Part shown: piece after piece, positions 25,464-34,004 of the stretch
Layout of the letters: the number at the start of each line of letters is the position of its first letter
How positions within the stretch are numbered: the first letter of the stretch is position 1
From: UBA3069 sp050633465
Lineage (GTDB): Bacteria > Pseudomonadota > Alphaproteobacteria > Rhodobacterales > Rhodobacteraceae
Direction: 5' to 3'
Assembly: GCA_050633465.1 (NCBI GenBank)
Contig: JBOEGO010000017.1
Span: 62,001 to 126,000 of the forward strand
Length of the DNA: 64,000 nucleotides
Notes under the pieces: generated by a model
Seen by the model: only the letters and a program-made list of their open reading frames with translations
Databases searched by the model: none
Told to the model about the DNA's origin: nothing
Made by a program: the position numbers and the translations under genes

Positions 25464-26144
25464 TTAGTCCCTGAAAACCCTGTCAAATTCCGCGTTCCCG
25501 CGTGATGTGAACCGAACGGCGCGGCCATTCGGGTCACGCGCGGCCCAGCCCAGCGTTTCCATATGCGCCAGCAATGCGCGCCCCAACCGCCCCGCCAGAT
25601 GGCTGTCGCGTTCCGACCAGTCCAGACATTCACGGCACATCGGACTGCGCCCTTCGATCCGGCTCAGGTCCAGCCCCAGACCGGCCTGCAACCACGCCGC
25701 CCCCGCATCGCTGGGCACCAGCCCCTGCGCCCCCATCACCAAGGCCCCGCGCCCCAGCATGGCGCGATACATCTGCACAGCGCGACGGCCCGCCAGATGG
25801 TTGTAACACACGCGGGCCTCGCGCAGGGCGGCGTCCTTTGGTCCGGTGCGACTGCGCAACATGCCCTGCCCCGCAGCCAGCCCCATCAGCGATTCCAGCA
25901 TCTGCGCCACGTCCTCGTGTGCCAATGCGTAATAACGGTGCCGTCCCTGTTTGCGCAGCGCCAGCAACCCGCCCGCCGTCAGTTTGCCCAGATGCGAGGA
26001 GGCCGTTTGCACGCTTACGCCCGCCTCTGCCGCCAGTTCCGTGGCGGTCAGCGCCTTGCCCACCATCAGCGCCGTCAGAATATTGGCGCGGGCAGGTTCC
26101 CCCACCAATGCGGCCACGCGGGCAATATCCGGTCCTTCCTTCAT
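25464..26144 (-). CDS. ArsR-type winged-helix regulator with extended C-terminal domain
   Basis: 226 residues. The HTH_20/ArsR winged helix lies at 1-85 (VQTASSHLGKLTAGGLLALRKQGRHRYYAL). A C-terminal part of 130 residues contains CRECLDWSERDSHLAGRLG, a motif I know from a common group of non-metal ArsR-like regulators. It is divergent from the NIPSNAP/ABM pair with only 71 bases between, and TTCG-N8-CGAA lies just before its start. It probably controls that pair and itself; the signal is unknown. Confidence 0.86.
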   Translation of the reverse strand: MKEGPDIARVAALVGEPARANILTALMVGKALTATELAAEAGVSVQTASSHLGKLTAGGLLALRKQGRHRYYALAHEDVAQMLESLMGLAAGQGMLRSRTGPKDAALREARVCYNHLAGRRAVQMYRAMLGRGALVMGAQGLVPSDAGAAWLQAGLGLDLSRIEGRSPMCRECLDWSERDSHLAGRLGRALLAHMETLGWAARDPNGRAVRFTSRGNAEFDRVFRD

Positions 26145-26146
26145 AC

Positions 26147-26162
26147 TTCGACCCTAATCGAA
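26147..26162. promoter_or_regulatory. Candidate operator of the ArsR-type regulator
   Basis: TTCG, 8 bases, CGAA: a short inverted repeat directly upstream of the regulator start and inside the 71-base divergent gap with the NIPSNAP gene. Short symmetry, so only tentative. Confidence 0.3.
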
Positions 26163-26215
26163 ACATCCCCGCCCGCCAATCGGCTAATCTGGGTCCGGCA
26201 ATCAAAGGAAACACA

Positions 26216-26542
26216 ATGCTGACCTGCATCATCAAATATGAAATCGAACCCACCCAACGCGCCGATTTCGTGCAATATGCCCGCAACTGGGGCCAATGCA
26301 TTGCGCGCAACGGCGCCGGGCTGATCGGATACTACGCCCCGCACGAGGGATCGTCGACGCTCGCCTATGGCATCTATAACATCCCCGATCTGGCCGCTTA
26401 CGAACAATACCGCGCCCGCCTTGCGGCCGACCCGCTGGGGCGCGAAAACTACGACATGGCACAGGCCAAACGGTTCATCAGATCCGAGGAACGCACATTC
26501 CTGAAATGTGTTTCCCTCCCCCACGGAGCAACAGAAACATGA
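26216..26542 (+). CDS. NIPSNAP family protein
   Basis: 108 residues of the ferredoxin-like dimeric alpha-beta barrel fold. The opening CIIKYEIEPTQRADFVQYARNW and YYAPHEGSSTLAYGIYNI fit NIPSNAP proteins, whose biochemical role is unsettled. AAAGGAAA precedes the ATG. Its stop overlaps the start of the next small barrel protein by ATGA, so the two may form a heteromeric pair. Divergent from an ArsR-type regulator. Confidence 0.83.
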   Translation: MLTCIIKYEIEPTQRADFVQYARNWGQCIARNGAGLIGYYAPHEGSSTLAYGIYNIPDLAAYEQYRARLAADPLGRENYDMAQAKRFIRSEERTFLKCVSLPHGATET

Positions 26543-26865
26543 TCGCAGTGATATTCGAAGTCACCCCCGACCCCGCCAAACGCGACACCTACCTGAACAT
26601 CGCCGCCAGCCTGCGCGACGAACTGGAACAGATCGACGGGTTCATATCGGTCGAACGGTTCCAAAGCCTGACAAACCCCGAAAAAATGCTGTCGCTGTCG
26701 TTCTTTCGCGATGAACAATCCGTGGCCGAATGGCGCAAACGGCAAAACCACCGCGCCGCCCAGTCCAAAGGGCGCGGAGGCATTTTCACCGATTACCGCC
26801 TGCGGGTGGCGCATGTGCTGCGCGATTACGGCATGAACGATCGCGATCAGGTGCCACCGGATTGA
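26539..26865 (+). CDS. Antibiotic biosynthesis monooxygenase (ABM) family protein
   Basis: 108 residues starting MIAVIFEVTPDP, with YLNIAASLRDELEQIDGFISVERF and LSLSFFRDEQSVAEWRK, the usual ABM barrel pattern. Members include small cofactor-free monooxygenases and haem-degrading enzymes, but many have no known activity. Coupled to the NIPSNAP gene by ATGA; an extension to 26506 is just read-through of that gene in another frame. Confidence 0.83.
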   Translation: MIAVIFEVTPDPAKRDTYLNIAASLRDELEQIDGFISVERFQSLTNPEKMLSLSFFRDEQSVAEWRKRQNHRAAQSKGRGGIFTDYRLRVAHVLRDYGMNDRDQVPPD

Positions 26866-27001
26866 CGCGCCAAAACCCAAAGCACCGGACACATCACCAA
26901 ACGGGGCACCAATTGGCGCATCAATCGGCGCATCATACGGGACGGTGGGCGGGACGGGGGGGCGGGGCGAGGTGCATAGCACCAGCGCCGCACCCGTCCA
27001 T

Positions 27002-29026
27002 TCACAGCGCAGCGGCCAGCCGCACACCCTGATTGATCGCCCGCTTGGCATCCAGTTCCGATGCCACATCCGCGCCGCCAATCACATGCACCGTCACGCC
27101 CTCGGCCTCTAACGCATCGGCCAGGGAACGCTCGCTTTCCTGTCCGGAACACAACACCACCGTATCCACCGCAATCAGGCGCGGGTTTTCCCGTGCCTCG
27201 CCGGTTGACACATGCAGGCCCGCGGCGTCGATCTTCTCGTAATTCACACCGCCGATCATCTCGACGTTCTTCATCTTCAACGTGGCGCGGTGAATCCACC
27301 CTGTGGTTTTGCCCAGCTTCTTGCCCAGCGCCTGCGCCTTGCGCTGCAACAGCACCACCTCGCGCTCCGGCGCATCGGGTTGCGGCCCCTCGGCTGCCAA
27401 ACCACCCCGCACAACCGAAGGGTCACTGACCCCCCATTCGCGCATCCACTCCGGCAGGTCCAGCGTCGGGCTGTCGCCGGTGACCAGATATTCGGCCACA
27501 TCAAACCCGATGCCGCCCGCGCCAATGATCGCCACGCGCCGCCCCACCTCTGCACCACCGGACAGCACGTCGATATAGCTGACCACATTCGGCCCGTCCT
27601 GCCCCGCAATACCGGGATCACGCGGCACCACACCCGTGGCAATAATCACCTCGTCATAACCGGCCAGATCACCCACGCCCGCCTCGGTGTTCAGGCGCAG
27701 GTCAATCCCCGCCTCTGCAACACAGCGCTCATACCAGTCGACCAGCCCGTGAAATTCCTCTTTGCCGGGCACCTGACGCGCCATGTTCAACTGCCCGCCC
27801 ACACGCGCCGCACGATCAAACAACACCACATCATGGCCGCGTTCCGCCGCAGTCAGCGCCGCCGACAACCCCGCCGGACCAGCCCCCACCACAGCCACCC
27901 GTTTTGCCGCCGCCACAGGGGCAATCACCAGTTCCACCTCGTGACAGGCCCGCGGATTGACCAGACAAGAGGTCAACTTGCCGCCAAAAGTATGATCCAG
28001 ACAGGCCTGATTACAGGCAATGCAAGGTGCAATCATATTGCCCCGCCCCGCCGCCGCCTTGGAAACAAAATCCGCATCCGCCAGCAATGGCCGCGCCATG
28101 CTGACCATATCGGCACAGCCGGTGGCCAGAACATCCTCGGCCACTTCAGGGGTGTTGATCCGGTTCGACGTGATCACCGGAATGGCGACCTTGCCCATCA
28201 ATTTCTTGGTCACCCATGCGAAGGCCGCACGCGGCACGCTGGTGGCAATTGTGGGAATGCGCGCCTCGTGCCAGCCGATGCCTGTGTTGATAATGCTGGC
28301 CCCCGCCGCCTCTACCGCCCGGGCCAGTTGCACCACCTCGTCAAACGTCGACCCATTGGGGATCAGGTCGATCATGCTCAGCCGGTAAATGATGATGAAA
28401 TCCGGCCCCACGGCGGCACGGGCACGCTTCACCGCCTCTATCGCCACCTGCATCCGGTTTTCATATGATCCACCCCATCGGTCGGTCCGCTTGTTGGTAT
28501 GGGTCACCAGAAACTGATTGATGAAATACCCCTCCGAGCCCATGATCTCGACCCCGTCATAACCGGCCTGCTTGGCCCGTGCCGTGGTCGCGGCAATATC
28601 ATCCAGCTGTTTTTCAACCCCCGCATCATCCAGCTCCTTGGGCGGAAACGGCGAAATCGGGGATTTCACGCCGCTCGCACTGACACAATCGGGCGAAAAC
28701 GCATAACGCCCCGCGTGCAAAATCTGCATCGCGATCAAACCGCCCGCATCATGCACGCGATCCGTCACCACACGGTGGTTTTCCACATCCTGCTGGGTGA
28801 TCATCCCCGCCGCGCCGGGGGCCACGGCCCCCTCTTTGTTGGGGGCAATCCCGCCAGTCACCATCAGGGCAACACCGCCCCGCGCCCGCGCCGCGTAAAA
28901 CTCGGCCACGCGGTTCCAGTCCCGCGTTTCCTCCAGCCCCGTGTGCATGGATCCCATCAACACGCGGTTTTTCAACGTCACATGCCCCAGATCCAGCGGC
29001 GCAAGCATATTCGGATATTCAGTCAT
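27002..29026 (-). CDS. NADH:flavin oxidoreductase, 2,4-dienoyl-CoA reductase-like
   Basis: 674 residues with three parts: an Old Yellow Enzyme FMN barrel (1-345), an iron-sulfur Cys set (CIACNQACLDHTFGGKLTSC split over residues 335-357, giving CxxCxxxC plus a distal Cys), and a C-terminal FAD/NAD module (VAVVGAGPAGLSAALTAAERG, later RVAIIGAGGIGFDVAEYL). This is the FadH/trimethylamine dehydrogenase layout. Reduction of 2,4-dienoyl-CoA is the commonest role; the barrel His-Tyr pair is compatible. GGGAGG precedes the ATG. It stands alone between NIPSNAP/ABM and arsH. Confidence 0.88.
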   Translation of the reverse strand: MTEYPNMLAPLDLGHVTLKNRVLMGSMHTGLEETRDWNRVAEFYAARARGGVALMVTGGIAPNKEGAVAPGAAGMITQQDVENHRVVTDRVHDAGGLIAMQILHAGRYAFSPDCVSASGVKSPISPFPPKELDDAGVEKQLDDIAATTARAKQAGYDGVEIMGSEGYFINQFLVTHTNKRTDRWGGSYENRMQVAIEAVKRARAAVGPDFIIIYRLSMIDLIPNGSTFDEVVQLARAVEAAGASIINTGIGWHEARIPTIATSVPRAAFAWVTKKLMGKVAIPVITSNRINTPEVAEDVLATGCADMVSMARPLLADADFVSKAAAGRGNMIAPCIACNQACLDHTFGGKLTSCLVNPRACHEVELVIAPVAAAKRVAVVGAGPAGLSAALTAAERGHDVVLFDRAARVGGQLNMARQVPGKEEFHGLVDWYERCVAEAGIDLRLNTEAGVGDLAGYDEVIIATGVVPRDPGIAGQDGPNVVSYIDVLSGGAEVGRRVAIIGAGGIGFDVAEYLVTGDSPTLDLPEWMREWGVSDPSVVRGGLAAEGPQPDAPEREVVLLQRKAQALGKKLGKTTGWIHRATLKMKNVEMIGGVNYEKIDAAGLHVSTGEARENPRLIAVDTVVLCSGQESERSLADALEAEGVTVHVIGGADVASELDAKRAINQGVRLAAAL

Positions 29027-29117
29027 AGGTAGGCCTCCCGTTTGACGTAAATCTTGCCCACGTCAAACCGGCCTGTCACCTGCAACGCAGCGTTACCTGC
29101 CGCGCCCGCCCCCTACG

Positions 29118-29843
29118 TCACCCGATCGCCTGACCGGTATTCACCCGTTCGCTCAACGCCTCGCGGCTCTCGACCCGCTCGGAATAACGGTCCACCAAAT
29201 GGTCCTTGATGTCGCGGGTCAACAAAGTGAACTTCGCCAGCTCCTCCATCACATCAACCATACGGTTGTAATAAGGCGACGGTTTCATCCGGCCCCCGGC
29301 GTCAAACTCGTCCCATGCCTTGGCAACAGACGACTGGTTGGGAATGGTCAACAACCGCATCCAACGCCCCAGAATGCGCAACTGGTTCACCGTGTTGAAA
29401 CTTTGCGACCCACCGCAAACCTGCATCACCGCCAGCGTCTTGCCCTGCGTCGGACGCACGCCACCAATAGGCGCCAGCGGAATCCAGTCCACCTGCTGCT
29501 TCATCACGCTGGTCATGGCACCGTGACGTTCGGGCGATGACCAAACCATGCCCTCGCTCCACATCACCAGATCGCGCAGTTCCACCACCTTGGGATGCTC
29601 CGCATTCACATCGTCCACCTGTGGCAACCCGCGCGGATCAAATATCCGCGCCTCACAACCCAAACGCCGCAACACCCGCGCGGCCTCCTCGGCCATGAAA
29701 CGAGAAAAAGACCGCTCGCGCAGCGATCCATACATCAACAGAATGCGCGGCGCATGACCGGAACGCACCACATCAAACAATGCCGCCGGATCAGCGGCCT
29801 TAAAAGACGCACCATCCAACGCGGGAAATGTATCGCTCGTCAT
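29118..29843 (-). CDS. arsH: ArsH organoarsenical oxidase (NADPH-dependent FMN reductase)
   Basis: 241 residues of flavodoxin-like fold. Seen: the FMN-phosphate loop YGSLRERSFSR, MVWSSPERHGAMTSVMKQQVDWIPL and GKTLAVMQVCGGSQSFNTVNQLR, all typical of ArsH. It oxidises trivalent aromatic or methyl arsenicals to the less toxic pentavalent forms. The start MTSDTFPALD (29843) is chosen because residues upstream are low-complexity and unlike the family. It lies 25 kb from the ars operon and has no arsenic gene beside it. Confidence 0.93.
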   Translation of the reverse strand: MTSDTFPALDGASFKAADPAALFDVVRSGHAPRILLMYGSLRERSFSRFMAEEAARVLRRLGCEARIFDPRGLPQVDDVNAEHPKVVELRDLVMWSEGMVWSSPERHGAMTSVMKQQVDWIPLAPIGGVRPTQGKTLAVMQVCGGSQSFNTVNQLRILGRWMRLLTIPNQSSVAKAWDEFDAGGRMKPSPYYNRMVDVMEELAKFTLLTRDIKDHLVDRYSERVESREALSERVNTGQAIG

Positions 29844-29921
29844 CACACCACGGGGCCGCGCCCCGCCCTCCTCAACTCCCCGCCCCGCCGGACGGCGCAC
29901 CGCCCCAACAACCGGACTGCG

Positions 29922-29956
29922 CTTTTTCTTGGCAAAAATACTCGCGCCGCAGGCTC
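29922..29956 (-). repeat. Intergenic repeat, GAGTATTTTTGCCAAGAAAAAG type
   Basis: On the minus strand GGAGCCTGCGGCGCGAGTATTT, then TTGCCAAGAAAAAG. It resembles the main repeat family in having a GC hairpin followed by GTATTT and an A-rich tail, but the tail is different. Lies between the 29992-30363 gene and arsH. I recall similar elements in other Rhodobacterales from memory only. Confidence 0.55.
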
Positions 29957-29991
29957 CCGCACCATCGACACAGACAAACGGCGCAACGGGA

Positions 29992-30363
29992 CTACATCGT
30001 TTCCAGACAATGCCGCCGGAATGCGCGCTTCAACATGTCCAACTCGTCACGCAACAGGTTCATTTCGGCGCGAATATCATCCGATAATGCCTCTCCGCCG
30101 ATCAGGGCGAAACTGCCCAATGTTTCACCGCTCAGCGCATCGCGAAACAGAAATGTCTGCACCCCGTCGGCGATGACCTCCACCGGCACCGGAAACCGCA
30201 CGGCCCAGCTCCCGCCATCCTCGACCAGTTCCAACCCGTCAACGGGCTGCTCCAGATGTGTCACCTCCAGTTTCGGCGGGGTGTTGGTTTTGGCGCTCGA
30301 TGTCAGAACGCCCTCCCATACCCCCTGAAACAGGCGGGTCTTGGTCAGGGTCAGATCGCTCAT
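29992..30363 (-). CDS. Hypothetical protein, 123 residues
   Basis: No family recognised. Mostly beta-rich up to residue 95 (LEVTHLEQPVDGLELVEDG, RFPVPVEVIADGVQTFLF), then an amphipathic helix ISDDIRAEMNLLRDELDMLKRAF-like near the end that could be a coiled coil. No signal peptide or membrane segment. GAGGAGG lies 5 bases before the ATG and the DUF6478-like gene ends 10 bases upstream, so the two are co-translated and probably work together. Confidence 0.75.
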   Translation of the reverse strand: MSDLTLTKTRLFQGVWEGVLTSSAKTNTPPKLEVTHLEQPVDGLELVEDGGSWAVRFPVPVEVIADGVQTFLFRDALSGETLGSFALIGGEALSDDIRAEMNLLRDELDMLKRAFRRHCLETM

Positions 30364-30373
30364 GTCAGCCTCC

Positions 30374-31147
30374 TCAAATCTCGGCCCGTGGCCGGCGCGA
30401 GAACGTCAAATCGCGCAGCACCACCTGATTCATCTCCGGTCCCTCGAAAATCAAATCAATCCACGCCTTTTCCACCCGCTTCTCGTTCAGCTTGGTATAG
30501 GCCAGATCGAATTCGACCATGATATCCTGCTCATGCAACGGCAATTCACGCACGATCTGTTCGGTGTTCGGCCCGTGTTTGATGTTCAGCCGCGCAAAAA
30601 TTTCCAGCGGCTTTTCCAGCTCTACAATGGTGTCCATACGCAACACATGGCGGCGCTTCAACCCGTCGACCGCGCCATGGGGCAGGTCCACCACCAGCGA
30701 CAGGAACGACCCGTCAAACCGGAAAACATCCATGCGCAACCCGAAGGGCGCCAGATCCTGTTCGCGCCGGTTGCGCAGCTGGCGCAGCGTCAGTTCGGAA
30801 CGGTCGCAATCATGAAACAGCGTCACCTCATTGCCCAGCATCGCCTTGTTTGGCACCGATGACATGCCGGGGCTGGGCAACGGCCCGCGCCACAGCTCTG
30901 GCCGCCATGACCAGTCACAGCCATGCGGCTTGAAAAACGAATTCGACCCGATCATCGGCAGCGCCAGACGGGTTTCGGATTTATATATCAACTCGTCCAG
31001 AAAATGCCGCAACTTGCGCGCACGGGCGCGTTGCCCGCGCAAACGGCCCAGATCGGTCGCATCGGCATCCCGTGCCGCACGCGCCCAACGGTTTAACAAC
31101 CGGTTGTGCGCCAGCTTTCGCAGCAGCCCGCCGAAATTCCTATTCAT
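30374..31147 (-). CDS. DUF6478-like conserved protein
   Basis: 257 residues. A basic N-terminus (about 1-50, many Arg) precedes a beta-rich domain with SNSFFKPHGCDWSWRPELWR near residue 80 and NEVTLFHDCDRSELTLRQLR. I believe this is the family DUF6478, seen in Rhodobacteraceae, but that is from memory. No signal peptide. Co-transcribed with the downstream 123-residue gene. Function unknown. Confidence 0.78.
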   Translation of the reverse strand: MNRNFGGLLRKLAHNRLLNRWARAARDADATDLGRLRGQRARARKLRHFLDELIYKSETRLALPMIGSNSFFKPHGCDWSWRPELWRGPLPSPGMSSVPNKAMLGNEVTLFHDCDRSELTLRQLRNRREQDLAPFGLRMDVFRFDGSFLSLVVDLPHGAVDGLKRRHVLRMDTIVELEKPLEIFARLNIKHGPNTEQIVRELPLHEQDIMVEFDLAYTKLNEKRVEKAWIDLIFEGPEMNQVVLRDLTFSRRPRAEI

Positions 31148-31274
31148 CCCCGAACAGCCCCGTATCCAATCAACACCCGCGCAAACCCGACCCGGCCCGC
31201 AAAACGCGCAATGCCATGACTAACCGCTGAATCGCAGCGTTTCCATAGTCGAAACAATCATAGGGGCAATTTGG

Positions 31275-32009
31275 TTAACGAAACAGCCGCCGCAAGACGT
31301 TTTTCTTGGATTTTCCTGCCGTTGGCGCATTCACGACACGCGGAACCACCGGATCGGACGTTTCCGTAGTGGCAAGTTCGGGCGGGCGATAGGGGTCGTG
31401 AAACGGTGTGCGCTCGCGAATGCTCTCGGCCATCGCCAGCATCAGCAATTGCCCGGTCCTCCCCGCCACGGTGCTGCCCTTTGGCCCATATAGCGCCAAA
31501 CCGACAACCCGTGCATTCACCACCATGACGCCACGCCAGTGACGCGGGTCGCCGCCGGGCACCTTTTCATCGCCGCCCGTGGCCAGATGCAGCAGCGTCA
31601 GACCATCACCGTTGATCCGCTCCAGCACGCGGCCTGACCCTATGGCGCGGGCCAATTCGTCCGCGCCGGGCTGTTCTACCTCGCCGCGCTTGCGCCCCGA
31701 TATCGACACCGTCAAAATCGCCGGTTCCGCCGCGACGCCCGCGTGGCTGCCCGTCAACGACTGGCAGGCCGCGATCAGGGCAAAGGCTCCGCTGCCCGCC
31801 CCGTCGCGGATGCTGTCCCCGTCCACGCAATACCCCGCGGGCGGCACCACAACCACATCCCCCTGAACCAGCGCGGCACGGCGCAATGCCGGCACCGGCG
31901 CGGGCGCGCCATCACCACCCGCCAACAGCCCCATCTGCCCACCGGCGGGCAGGGACATACAGCCCGCCAATGGCAGACCCAGCACCAGCAAAAGGGCCGC
32001 ACGCATCAT
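31275..32009 (-). CDS. Putative lipoprotein
   Basis: 244 residues from the MMRAALL start. A type II signal with lipobox LPLAGC puts the lipidated Cys near residue 17. The mature part has Gly/Ala-rich loops, YCVDGDSIRDGAGSGAF and LLHLATGGDEKVPGGDPRHWRG, and ends in a basic KSKKNVLRRLFR. No enzymatic motif seen. It starts 26 bases after ilvD ends on the same strand, so may be on the ilvD transcript. Confidence 0.75.
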   Translation of the reverse strand: MMRAALLLVLGLPLAGCMSLPAGGQMGLLAGGDGAPAPVPALRRAALVQGDVVVVPPAGYCVDGDSIRDGAGSGAFALIAACQSLTGSHAGVAAEPAILTVSISGRKRGEVEQPGADELARAIGSGRVLERINGDGLTLLHLATGGDEKVPGGDPRHWRGVMVVNARVVGLALYGPKGSTVAGRTGQLLMLAMAESIRERTPFHDPYRPPELATTETSDPVVPRVVNAPTAGKSKKNVLRRLFR

Positions 32010-32034
32010 GCGCCCAGCCCCCAAGCCCCTGAAA

Positions 32035-33792
32035 TCAGAGGTCCATATAAACATGCAGCTCTGCCTCGGCGCCCGGATGCGTCACCGCACCCTTATAGGT
32101 GTCGCCAACCAGCTGCGCATATTTCCACAGCGCGCCACTGGCATACAACGTCTTGCGCGGGCCTTTCCAATCGGCCTTGCGCTGCGCCAGTTCCGCATCG
32201 CTCAGGTCCACCGACAATTCGCCGGTGATCGCATCAATGGTGATGATGTCGCCGGTGTTGATCAATGCAATCGGCCCGCCCTGCGCGGCCTCTGGCCCCA
32301 CGTGACCAACACAGAAACCCCGCGTCGCGCCGGAAAAACGCCCGTCCGTGATCAGCGCCACCTTCTTGCCCATGCCCTGACCCGACAGTGCCGCCGTGGT
32401 CGACAGCATTTCGCGCATTCCGGGGCCACCTGCGGGGCCTTCATTGCGAATGACGATCACCTCGCCCTCTTCATAGGCCCGCTCTTTCACCGCCTCAAAG
32501 GCGTCTTCTTCGCATTCGAACACACGGGCGGGGCCGACAAAACGCTGGTGCTGGGTCGGAATGCCCGCAACCTTTACGATGCCACCCTGCGGGGCCAGAT
32601 TGCCCTTCAGCCCGACAACGCCGCCGGTTTTGGTCAGTGGCGTTTCAATCGGATAAATCACGCGGCCATCGGCCTCGCGCTCGATCATCGCCAGTTCTTC
32701 GCCAATAGAGCGGCCCGTGGCGGTCATACAATCCTCGTGGATCAAACCGGCCTTGCGCAGCTCCTTCATCACCACGGGAATGCCACCGGCATCATACAGG
32801 TCCTTGGCCACATACTGACCACCCGGCTTCAGATCGACGAAATAGGGCGTGTCGCGGAAAATCTCGCAGACATCCTCCAAGAAAAACTCGATCCCGGCCT
32901 CATGGGCAATCGCTGGCAGGTGCAAACCGGCATTGGTCGACCCGCCGGTGCAGGCCACCACGCGCGCGGCGTTTTCCAGCGACTGACGTGTCACAACATC
33001 GCGGGCACGAATATTTTTCTCGAGCAGAGCCATAACCGCACGCCCCGAGGCATCCGCATACTGATCACGCGATTCATAAGGCGCAGGCATGCCCGAACTG
33101 TTCATCAGGGCCAGACCGATCGCCTCGGAAACACAGGCCATGGTATTGGCCGTGAACTGGCCACCACAGGCACCGGCCGACGGGCAGGCCACGCGCTCCA
33201 GCATGTCCAACGCCTTGTCCGACATCTCGTGGTTCTGGTGACGGCCCACGGCCTCGAACATATCCTGCACGGTCAGATCACGTGAACGGAAATCCTCGGG
33301 GATCTCCTGAACCTGCGGCGCCTTACCCGGCAGAATCGAACCGCCGTAAATAAACACCGACGGCACATTCAAACGCACCATGGCCATCATCATACCGGGC
33401 AGGGATTTGTCACAACCCGCCAACCCGACCAGCGCATCATAACAATGCCCGCGCATGGTCAATTCCACCGTATCGGCAATCGCCTCGCGCGATGCCAGCG
33501 ACGAACGCATGCCCTCGTGACCCATCGCAATACCATCCGTCACGGTGATGGTGGTGAACTCACGCGGGGTGCCATGCGCCTCTTTTACGCCCATCTTGAC
33601 GGCCTGCGCCTGACGGTTCAGCGAAATATTACAGGGCGCGGCCTCGTTCCAACAGGTCGCCACACCAACCAGGGGCTGGTGAATTTCGGCCTCGGTCATG
33701 CCCATGGCATAATAATACGACCGGTGCGGCGCACGCTCCGGCCCCTCGGTCACATGGCGGCTGGGCAATTTGGATTTGTCGAACTTGGTCAT
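32035..33792 (-). CDS. ilvD: Dihydroxy-acid dehydratase
   Basis: 585 residues, the usual length. It makes the 2-keto acids of valine, isoleucine and leucine synthesis. Iron-sulfur and substrate motifs include GVATCWNEAAPCN, VGLAGCDKSLPGMMMAM, SAGACGGQFTANTM and GRFSGATRGFCVGHVGPEA. The ATG at 33792 follows GGGAGG; the longer frame to 33849 has no site and an atypical N-terminus. Several in-frame Cys agree with a cluster-binding dehydratase. Confidence 0.96.
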   Translation of the reverse strand: MTKFDKSKLPSRHVTEGPERAPHRSYYYAMGMTEAEIHQPLVGVATCWNEAAPCNISLNRQAQAVKMGVKEAHGTPREFTTITVTDGIAMGHEGMRSSLASREAIADTVELTMRGHCYDALVGLAGCDKSLPGMMMAMVRLNVPSVFIYGGSILPGKAPQVQEIPEDFRSRDLTVQDMFEAVGRHQNHEMSDKALDMLERVACPSAGACGGQFTANTMACVSEAIGLALMNSSGMPAPYESRDQYADASGRAVMALLEKNIRARDVVTRQSLENAARVVACTGGSTNAGLHLPAIAHEAGIEFFLEDVCEIFRDTPYFVDLKPGGQYVAKDLYDAGGIPVVMKELRKAGLIHEDCMTATGRSIGEELAMIEREADGRVIYPIETPLTKTGGVVGLKGNLAPQGGIVKVAGIPTQHQRFVGPARVFECEEDAFEAVKERAYEEGEVIVIRNEGPAGGPGMREMLSTTAALSGQGMGKKVALITDGRFSGATRGFCVGHVGPEAAQGGPIALINTGDIITIDAITGELSVDLSDAELAQRKADWKGPRKTLYASGALWKYAQLVGDTYKGAVTHPGAEAELHVYMDL

Positions 33793-33893
33793 CTGGGCCT
33801 CCCCGAAAATTAGCTGCCACAGGGAATATGACAGCCCCAGCCAAGGCACAAGCCGCCAATGCCGCCTAATCGCAGGCGCTCTGCCCTTCTGCT

Positions 33894-33918
33894 GCCTTCA
33901 TTGTTCCCTAAATACCCG
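33894..33918 (-). repeat. Intergenic repeat, core-only copy
   Basis: On the minus strand TCGGGTATTTAGGGAACAATGAAGG. The tail of the main repeat family without the upstream GC hairpin. In the divergent gap between ilvD and the CPBP protease gene; the rest of this 212-base gap shows nothing clear. Confidence 0.6.
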
Positions 33919-34004
33919 AATCTGAACACCCGCACCACCAAACCACAACCGCGCCAGCACTGGCCCCCAACCGCATAATCCACTACTACAACCACAAAAT
34001 CCGC

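Noticed and set aside
26866..27001. Short repeats GCGCATCAATCGGCG / GCGCATCATACGGG in the gap after the ABM gene
   Set aside because: Only two or three imperfect units, no symmetry, no gene signal; taken as chance in GC-rich DNA.
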